NCBI GenBank assembly: GCA_026770585.1
Contig: MU646309.1
Coordinates: 1,307,379 to 1,332,501, forward strand
From: Baffinella frigidus
Taxonomy: Eukaryota; Cryptophyceae; Cryptomonadales; Baffinellaceae
Direction: 5' to 3'
Length of the DNA: 25,123 nucleotides
The translations under genes and the position numbers were made by a program. Below, one piece after another: positions 14,344 to 24,200 of the stretch. The notes beneath the pieces were generated by a model. That model was not told the DNA's origin. It was given only the letters and a program-made list of their open reading frames with translations, and searched no databases. Each line of letters begins with the position of its first letter. The first letter of the stretch is position 1.

Positions 14344-17300
14344 CGTGGGGGGGCCTCCGACCTGAATGAGATACTGGCGCAGCACGCGAAGCACGTCCTC
14401 GGAGGTCACGGCCTGAACGTTTCCAAGCACGCGCTGGTTGTATCTGCAAACAGCAGGGTGAGAGAGAGTGTAAGAGAGAGAGTGCGAGAGTGTGTGCGAG
14501 AGTGAGAGTGAGAGCAAGAGCGAGAGCGAGAGCGAGAAAGAGAGAAAGAAATAGTGAATGGACGAGCGAGTGTGTGAGTGGGAGAGTGAACGCGATGAAA
14601 ACATCACCCAGGCATCGACAGGTCAGATCCATCGGCAGACAAGAGGTAGATAGAGTCTGCAGCACCTCCCTGCATGCCCTAGGGCTTGTCTGTGGTGTCG
14701 TATAAAAGTTATTTCCTAGTAATTATCTTCACATCGAAGCGCAGAGCACACATCGTACACACTGGGTAGAGTCACCTACAATCGACACGCCACCAGCCCT
14801 CCGAAGTCAAGGAAACCCTACGCACTGAAAACACTGAACCCTAACCTCTCACCCCTTATCCCTTACCCAGGCGGGGCGTTTCTATGATAGTGACTATTTT
14901 CACAGCAAAGCGTAACACACACACACATGATGCAAAGTGGGAGCAGTTACCCAGGGGGGGCGTCGCGGAGAGCGCTCATCATAGCCTGCATCCCGCATGA
15001 TGCCACCTGCTCCCCCAACCCCACTTCAGCACCCAAAACCAGCCCCAGTTCAGCTCGGAGAACAGGCCCGCGTGTGATTGAAGCGAATACCGGTCTGATC
15101 AGGGTGCCAACTACGTAGGCTGCGCCTCACTGAGCTTCACTGTGGAAAAAGGTACTCACACAAACATGACAGAAACAAACAAACAAACACAAATGAGTAA
15201 ATTATACAAATAATACAACAAGTAAAGGTAACAAAGTCTACGCAAAAACAAATAAGAAAAATAGAGGTACCGTTTGTTCGCGGGACACGACACTCGACAC
15301 GACGGACGCGACCGCGTTCTCCAGCGCAATCTGCGATCAAGGAAACGCGTCATGATTCTTCGATCAAGAAAACGCGTCATCATTACAGAAGGGCTTCATG
15401 AAGCGCGTCCATCTCAAGTCAACGTGAATTAGTAACCCCCATTTTCTTCTTTTCTATCAAAATGGCCAATCCGTGGCACAAACAATCAATTATTTGCAAC
15501 CGCGTTCTCCAGCGCGATCTGCGATCAAAGGAAGCCGTTCCGTCATGAGTCTGCGATCAAAGAGCGGCGTCATGATTCTGCGATCAAGAAAACGCGTCAT
15601 GAATCAAGGGAGGGCTTCATGGGAAAGGCTTCCTGATTCACGGTCAAGAAAACGCGTCATGATTCACGGGAGGGCTTCGTGACGAACACCTCTCGCCAGG
15701 TCCTGGCGCCCAAACTCTAGCCTGCGAAGGTCTCATCACACAGTGGGCTTCAAAGGGAATTTCGAGCAGAAATCTGGACAAAATGTCGGGTAATAAGATG
15801 TGTTTGTACCGAGCAATTATCGGTCAGCACCTTGAAAATAAACCAATCTGCGAAGTCCACTGTGTGGATGGTGACTATGAAGCCTGCCACCCCCCTACCA
15901 TCCCTCGCACTCCCGCTCTGAAAGAAAGAGATGAGTGTTTTCCGCTTCTGAGACGGGGCCGAGGTTCTGAGGCGGGCTTGCGCTTCTCAGGCGGCATTTT
16001 CAAGGTGCTAATCTCGAATAGCTCGGTACAAACACATCTTGTTAACCGACATTTTATCCAGATTTCTGCTCGAAATTTCCTTTGACGCCCAGTGTGTGGG
16101 ACGAGACCCTCGGAGGCTAGGTTTTGGCCAATCTGCAAAGCCCACTTTGCAGTCACGCTCTTGGATCGTGGTATCCCAATGGAGCTTGCTAGCGCATGCG
16201 ATTACCGATCGGCGGACGGAGAGTCAGACCCTGCAGCGTACACCCTAATGACTGTGCGGTGTGTGGTAGGAGGGTTACCGGATCGATGAGGGTGGTCCCG
16301 TCCGCGAACGACCCAACCAGTCGCCTGCCCAGCGATTGCACGTCCACACGATTAATTGCACGTCTACATGTTTCATTGCACGTCCGTGAGCAAAGGTGAT
16401 TGCACGTCCTCACGATTCAGTGCCCAGCGATTCCACATCCACACGGTTAATTGCACGTCCGTCAGCACCGTTGATTGCACGTCCACGTGTGATTGCACGT
16501 GTTCAATAGATTGCACGACCCGACTAGTCGCCTGTCAAGCGATTGCACGTCCACCCGATTCAGTGCACGTCCTCAGTTGATTGCAACTCATCACACGTAC
16601 GCCACGGATTGCAAGTGCACGTGTGATTGCATGTCAGCAACGGGTTGCACGTCAAAATCACGTCAACACGCTGACGCCAGCCAGCCGCAATCAAGGGGCG
16701 TAGGGTCAACTGTATATACAGATGTATCTACAGAAAGGGGAGGCACCTGGCCTCAGCGAAGGCCTTGGGGGGGTTGATGGCGCGCATAAGAGAAGTACAG
16801 ATATATACGTATATTAGTAGGGCAACGGGCTGAACACCGGGTAGTTAAGACTACGGTATTGCCTACGGTAGGCCGTAGGGCCCTAGGGGGGGTCCTATGA
16901 AACATTAGGTCCTAGGGGCCCTACAGGCTACCGTAGGCAATAATGTAGGCCTAACTACCCGGTTTTCAGCCCGTTATCATATGAATATACAGATGGATAC
17001 GCATATACAGCAAGGGAATGCACCTGGCCTGGCAAATGCCTTGGGAAGATTGGAAGCACAAATTCGTCAACTTTTGGTGAGTAAACGACAAGTCAACCCG
17101 ACTGAGGCAGAGCTAAGATCTGGCCTCGGCCTTGGGAAGGTTGTGGCGCGCATCAGCGACAAGTCCAGATAAGTACGTACGTATATAAAGATGTACAGAC
17201 ATGTATATACGTGTATACAAATGTGTGTACGTATATACAGGTTTGCAGATATTTATAGATGTATGTGCAGATGTATATACAGACAGGGGAGGCACCTGGC

Positions 17301-20300
17301 CTCGGCGAAGGCCTTGGGGAGGTTGGTAGCGCGCATCAGCGAGAAGCACAGATATGTATGTACGCATATACAGATGTATATACGGATCTATGTACGTATA
17401 CATACATACATACATATCTATATACGTATATACAGATGTATATATGCAGATACATATGTGTATACAGAACGGGGAGGCACCTGGCCTCGGCGAATGCCTT
17501 GGGGAGGTTCGTGGCGCGCATCAGCGAGAAGCACAGATATGTATATATACGTATATACAGATGTATATACGTGTCTACAGATATGGTGCAGATATGTACA
17601 TACGTATATACAGAAAGGGGGGGCACCTAGCCTCGGCGAATGCCTTGGGGAGGTTGCTAGCGCGCATCAGCGAGAAGTACACCAGCCCCTCCTCTGCCGC
17701 CCCGTACAACCTGCCCCCACACCGTCACGGTTAACTCCTGAAACCAACTCACACCTTCTCTGTTAGCCCTCTGAGCCAGCCTCCGAGCCCCTCTCTGACC
17801 CTCCCCCGTCGCGCCATACAAGCTGCCCGCACCATCACGGCCGGGAAGAAACCTAAAACATGCCCGCTCCTGCACTTCTGACCCCCCACACCTGCCCACA
17901 CCCTCATGATTAACCCCTGAACAGCCTGCCCACACATTCACGGCAAACCCCTCACCCCCACCCTCCTCCCGAAACGAACCTGCACCCTGCCCCCCCCCCC
18001 GCCCCGTACAACCTGCCCCCACACCTTCACGGTGAGCCCGTCACCCCTTGACGGTTAGCCACGGTTAACTCCTGAAACCTACACACACCTTCTCTGAGCC
18101 ACCCTCTGAGCCACCCTCGGAGCCCCTCTCTGACCGCGCAGCGGGGCTGGGAGGGGGACTGGGAGGGGGGCAGATGGGGGCAAAAGGGGGGCTGAGAGGG
18201 GCAAAAGGGGAGCCGACAGGAGCATTCTGCATTGCGCCACGACCCCACGTATAAAACACGTGATTCGCAGCGAAGATGAGAGGACTGGGGTGGAAGGGGG
18301 CGCAGAGGAGCGAACGGTTGAGAGAGGGGCACAGAAGGAGGCTGAGAGGCGGGCTGTGAGGGACCAAGGACTCGCACCGCCTTAGGGTCATACAGTAGGG
18401 CTAGTCCTAGAGAAGGGACAGAAGGGGGGGGGAGCTTACGAGAAGCCAAAGGCGGTGCTGAGAGGGGCAAATATGGGGGAAAAGAGGGCAGATATTTTAG
18501 GGTCTGGGGTTTAAGGTTTAAGGTTCAGGGCTTAGGGTTTAGGGTTTAAGGCGGTTACGAGAAGCCGTAGGCGAGGCCCTGGCCGCGAATGAGGCGGCAC
18601 ATGGGACCCTCCATCGACCACCACCGCGCCCATCCTACCTTGCACCACAACCTCACCTAGGAAACACGCGACTCGCAGCGGGGCAGAAAGGACGGAGGAG
18701 GGGCTGATAGGGGCAGAGGGGGGCAGGGTGGGGCCACGGACACACACCGCCTCAGGGTTCTACACTAGGGCTAGTCTTGGAGAGGGGGGCAGAGAGGGGC
18801 TGGGAGGGGCTGAGAGGGGGGTAGAAGGGGGCTTGGGAGGGCGCTTACGAGAAGCCGTAGGCGGTGCTGAGAGGGGCAGAGAGGGGCAAAGGGGGGCAGA
18901 TGTTGTAGGGTTTAAGGTTTAAGGTTCAGGGCTTAGGGTGTAGGGTTTAGGGCGGTTACGAGAAGCCGTAGGCGAGGCCCTGGCCGCGAATGAGGCGCCA
19001 CATAGGGCCCTCAATCGAGCAGAGCAGCTCAACCGCAACCAGCATCGGCGCTGAGTCCGGGTGCCCGAACCTGCGCGCACGCGAGTGTTGACCGACTATT
19101 CGAAAGTTGACAGGCTGGGTGTGCTGTACACGTCCGTCAATTTTAGCGCGGGAAAGAGCCCGGGCTCACCAAATTGGTAATTTGGTGAGCCCATATAAAC
19201 AGTGGCATGGGGCCCTCCTTGCGCAGAGCAGCTCGATCGCCACCAGCATCGGCGCTGAGTCCGGGTGCCCGAATCTGCACACCCATGTTGATGATTTAGT
19301 GCAAGCATCGTCAGCTTTTATTGCAGATTCCGAACCGTGCTCCCGCGAGGAGTTGCTGCTCTGCGTCACTCGAGTTGACTGTCGGACTATTCTCGAGCTG
19401 ACATGCTGGGTGCGCGGTACAATTTCGTGGAGCAGAGCAGTTTGATCGCTGCCGCGCGTCAGAAGACAGGTCGAACTGTCGGTGACTCAGATGTCCTTGT
19501 AGGGCGCAATTGTTAATTAGTAGCACGAACATGAATAGGCCGATCAGCGAAGCCCACTATGTGCACGTACGCACTTACTGAATGTGTCAGATGACAGGGT
19601 ATAGGCTTCAGGATTTCCCACGCATTTGGTCCACTCGGGGTCCCACGCGTGCGCGAGGAGTTCAACTCAACCCTAGGGGTTCACTCCCAGAGAAGTTAAA
19701 CCAAGCGTCAATCGAGTCGTCCTTCTGCCTCGCTGCCTCGGCGGGTTTAGTTTAACTCCTCGCGCGTGCGTGGGACCTGAACCCTGAACCCGGGAGGGTG
19801 CGGGCATGAACGAACCGATCGGCGAAGCCCACTATGTGCGCGTACGCACCTACACAGCGGACTCGTAGATGCCGAAATCAAACATGGGATGCCAGACTAT
19901 GGATACTGGTGAATCCGTGCCAAAGCACGTGACGCGCCTCCTGAATGATGAACAAGATGCAGACCCTTCACAATGCACAGAAACCGCAAGCCATGAACCC
20001 GGGTGGGCGAGAACCCGTAGATGCCAGCAGAGGCAGCGAGGCAGAAAGACGACTCGATTGACGCCAGGGACAGCACCTGCCACACCGCCACGAGAATCAA
20101 TCACCAACGCCACGCACTACCTGACTGTCGTTGATTCGGTGCAGTGTTTGGAATTTTTCAAGTGTTTTTTGTCAGGTAGTTGGCACGTGCCACACCGTCA
20201 CGTCTCCCATGCGGGCCCGTTTCTTAAGGCTCATAGACTGTTGTATCACTCAAATCAAGGCTAGATGACCTGATTTAGGACCTATATCGAGAGTAATAAA

Positions 20301-21197
20301 GAAGAAGAAAAAGACACCGCCACGACAATTAACTACACAAAGAACGACAACTGACACCGCGACAAATCGACTACACGCTACACGAAACGCCAACGCGCGA
20401 ACGACGAAGGGGCTTCCCAATAACAGTTGTAACAACCAAATACTAGTTGTAAAATTCAAGTACAACCCAATACCCGGTGTAAAATCCAAGAACGTGACCC
20501 GGGCGTTGGATCGTGTGAGGGGCACTCACGGTCGCGTCCTTGGAAGGGTGTGTGATCGCATTCCCCAGGAAGACGCATGCAGCTTTCAAATCCCGCGGCG
20601 CGCCGATCTGAGAAACAGCGCGCGCCGATTGGTCAGGGCTGCACGATTCAGAATTGCACCGATCGAGACATCATCGGATTGTTGTCACTCTCTGGCCACA
20701 GGGGCTAGGTGCAATAATTGAAAGTTCTCGCGCATGCAAAACATTGCGCCGAAACCTCGACTTTCATCCCGGGCCTGAATAGATTTGATTTCGGGAACTG
20801 TCCATGTAAAAGATTTTTATGGTACAAGCACAGCTATTTTCAAGCCCTAAACGCACGAAATGGCTCAGACGCCAAGACAAATCTGAAATTGAATCTTTTC
20901 AGGAACGCAAAGAAACTGCGCCGAAACCTCGCTGATCAAAGCATGCGGCTGGGCCTAAAGGTTGCTGGACCGATATTCCCACAACTGTTGCCCAATCAGA
21001 GAATATCCTGATACCAACCATGCCCAGATTGGATATCATCCTGGTACGGCACGTGGTGTTAGGGCGTCCTCTTTCTCTCTGTTTCTCTCTCCTTTTCCTT
21101 CTCCTTCTCCCGCTCACTCTCACTCTCCCTCTCCCTCTCCCTCTCCCTCTCACTCTCGCGCTCCCTCTTCCTCTCCCTCTCCCTCTCCCTCTCCTCC

Positions 21198-21252
<55 letters not shown>

Positions 21253-24200
21253 TCCTGTCCCGCTCACTCTTTCCCTCACACAAACATTCTTATCGGGAAC
21301 TCCCGCGGGGCCGCACCTTGCGCTCAGTGCCAGCAGGCTGGGCAGGGAGGAACGCGGTTCCCATGAAGGGCTTTTTCGCGTTCTTGAGTGCGTACAAGTC
21401 CGCCACGATCTGACGTCAGCGGGGGGACGTGTCAGCGAAATGCAGGAACCGACTCAAGCTTAAGGGACTGCACCGCTGGTAGGGTGGTCCAAGGCCCACG
21501 GATATCGGCCTACTGTAGCCCCCCCCCTCTAGTCAATGTTATTCTTCTCGCGCTGCACGGCACCTTCTAGGTGCGCCCTAAACCCTAAATCCTACACCTC
21601 ACACCCTACACCCTTCACCCTACACCCTACACCCTACACCCTACACCCCACACCCTACACCCTTCACCCTACACCCTACACCCTACACCCCACACCCTAC
21701 ACCCTACACCCGACACCCTACACCCTAAACCTTGCACACAGCACCACAAACGGCAACAGAGAAGACTAAACGGCGTTGTTTCATCGGGGGGGACGGTCGG
21801 CAGTTCCCCTCCCCCCGCGCCTTTCAACACCGCAGACATCCCCTTAGTGGACCCCGCACCCTTTCGGGTGGGCACACACCAAGAGGGTTGGTTCGCCTTG
21901 TCTCTCCCGCGGGAAACCCGGCCCTCGATTCAAAGAGGGCGGGGCGGGGGTTAGGACGGAGGGTTGGACTTGCTCCCTCGCCCGCCCACCTAGCGCGCTT
22001 CGCATCCCTACTTGGGGCTGCCTGATACAGTCTGGCGATATACCCTAAGGGCGGGCGACCAAATTCCGTCAACCTAATTACGGCATACATTAGGGCGTCC
22101 ACTCCCACACAGCGGACTTCGAAGGGATTTTGAATAAACCCTAAGCAATAAGACCTAGGACCCTACGGTAGGCAACCCGTAGGGACATAGGGGGGTTACT
22201 ACGGATAAGGTCACGGAAACTCGGGCTGTGAGCGCCCGAAAATCCCTTGGATGCCTGCTGCGTGGTTGGGTCGATTCGTGCTCGGACCTGAACGTAGATG
22301 TTTTCGGGGCGGAGGAGGACGTCACGCATCTCCTTCAGATCTTTCTGCACCTGTTTTCAGCCTAGGGGTCACCATCTGTAAAGCGATTCAAGCTCTGTAA
22401 ATCGAGTCAATAAATCGAGTCAAAAGTCACGCCTGTTTCCCCGTCGAGTCTGGTAAGCTCTGTAAAGCGACTCATGAACGACCGTTGGTTGAGGGCTTAT
22501 GGTTAAGAGCGTATGGTATGCGTTTCAGCTTCAGAGATGTAGGGTTTCGGGTTGAGGGGGTGGGGTTTCGGGCAAGGTTACTGTTGCGGGTTTATGGTTT
22601 CGGGTTTAGAGCTGGCACATACCGACGCCGGGTCTGACTCGAGCCTCTTCGGCCGAAACATCCGAGAGGAAGCGGTGCTGTCTGTTGAGGTTGCACGCCC
22701 GGTGGTCTGATGTTCCCTACACTCGATAAATTTAAGTGTCCCTACACTCGACGAATTTACACCTATGCGTCCTGGTCCCACTCGGGGTTCAGAGTTCAGG
22801 GTTTGGGGTTTGGGTTTCGGACAGTGTTTAGTGATTGGTATTTAGTGTTGATTGTGTAGGGTGTAGAGGTTGGGGCGTGCGTACCGACGCCGGGTCTGAC
22901 TCGAGGCGCGCAGAAACATCCGAGAGGAAACGGTGTTGGCGGATCAGGTTGCACGCCCGGTGGTTGCTCCCCTTGGTCCATGCATCACTCCCCGCCTCCC
23001 CGACGCCTGATGGCTTGCCCGCTTGAAAGACTTTCTCGCGCAGCATGCACTGTTGATGTTTAGGGTTGAGGGTTGAGGGTTCAGGGTTTGAGGGTTGAGG
23101 GTTTAGCGTTGAGGGTTTAGGTTTCAGGGTTTACGGTGTAGGGCTGCGCCACGAACAAGCTCGAACCCGGAACTGGGTCTGAGGTACTCTCTAACATGCC
23201 GACAACCAATCCGAGCAGGGGAAAACGCTCAAATTTGCCGATTAGTGGTGATACGGTGGCACGGGGATGACGGTGGTACGGGGCTTAGGGTTCAGGGTGT
23301 ATGGTTCTGGGTTTCGGGCTTAGGTGAGCGGGGATGCCTGATGGCTTCCCCGCTTGAAAGACTTTCTCGCGCAGCATGCACTGTTAGGGCGGGTGTTTAA
23401 GGCTTGGGGTTTAGGGTTTAGGGTTCACGGTGTAGGGTTGCGCCACGAACAAGCTCGCACCCGGCCCTGGATCTAGGGTACACCTTGACATGCCAATCCG
23501 AGCAGGCTTTGTGACAGGGGGAAAATCGCTTAGCCAAAAAGTGGTACGGTGGTACAGGGCGGACGACATCACTAGTGGCTCTACGTCTGAGATAGTGAAT
23601 TCACTGTAAAATCGACTCAGATTGAGGCTAGATCGTTTGTCGCAGATGTATAGCCACTAGGACCACACAGCGGGCTGCGAAGAGATTTTCGGCCCAAATC
23701 GGGCCACCTTTCCGTTACCTCATGCGTAGGAACCCCCCCTATGCCCCTACGGGTTGCCTACCGTAGGGTCGCAGGTCTTATCTATTAGGGGTTATTCACG
23801 AACCCCTTCGAAGTCCGCTGTGTGGAAGACGTATCCGGACGCGACACGCTCACCAGGAAGACCTGTGCAAGGCTTTCCACGCCAAACAGCTCGGGGGAAA
23901 CCGACGCCTTATCCACGCCAGATATGGCGTCGTTGAATTAAGTATTCAGGGATTTTCCCCTGAAAGATGTCAGAAGTGGATGTTTCGAGCCCTCTGGCGT
24001 GGTTGCAACATGACAGGAAAATCTCGAATTAGCCAGCAGTATTGGGACTATGTTTCGGGGCTTAACACCTGTGCGAGGGTTTCACCCTCCCGCTTGAGCT
24101 CGGAGACGTCTGCCAGGAGGTTCCTTACCAGGACGAGACACGCTCACTAGGAAGCCGTGACTGGACACGACACACTCATAGGGAAGTCAGATCAGGACGA

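Larger units (their letters stand above)
21410..22287. other. M16 intron P4-P5
   Basis: Holds a telomere-like tract (21576-21735) and MITE A3 (22105-22265). The GC-rich part at 21780-22020 gives open frames without family resemblance, and P4 joins P5 directly in phase. Confidence 0.6.

Noticed and set aside
14228-14665. Long minus-strand frame with Leu/Ser repeats and poly-Phe
   Set aside because: It is translation of the GA and GAA microsatellites; only P13 inside this interval has family similarity, and in a different frame.
15325-15680. Regularly spaced repeats that might suggest a CRISPR array
   Set aside because: Units vary in length and sequence, spacers are themselves repetitive, and the context is a eukaryotic intron; it is a minisatellite.
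17191-17766. Plus-strand 191-codon frame with repeated GRHLA(S)AKALGR segments
   Set aside because: Antisense shadow of the P9 array and its ATATAC spacer; the minus-strand reading matches the M16 family.
19850-20113. Frame reading VWHPMFDFGIYESAV near P7, considered as an extra exon
   Set aside because: P7 joins P8 in phase to give AASAGIYGFGHPDS, leaving no room for another segment.
20899-21463. Long frames rich in Gly-Thr, Arg-Asp or Pro-Ser over 21070-21270
   Set aside because: Frames through the CCCTCT/CCCTGT microsatellite; no homology. P5 (21301-21409) is on the minus strand.
21732-22108. GC-rich block with open frames on both strands between P4 and P5
   Set aside because: P4 and P5 join directly in phase with family-like sequence (ENIYVQIVADLYALKN), and neither frame resembles an M16 segment.
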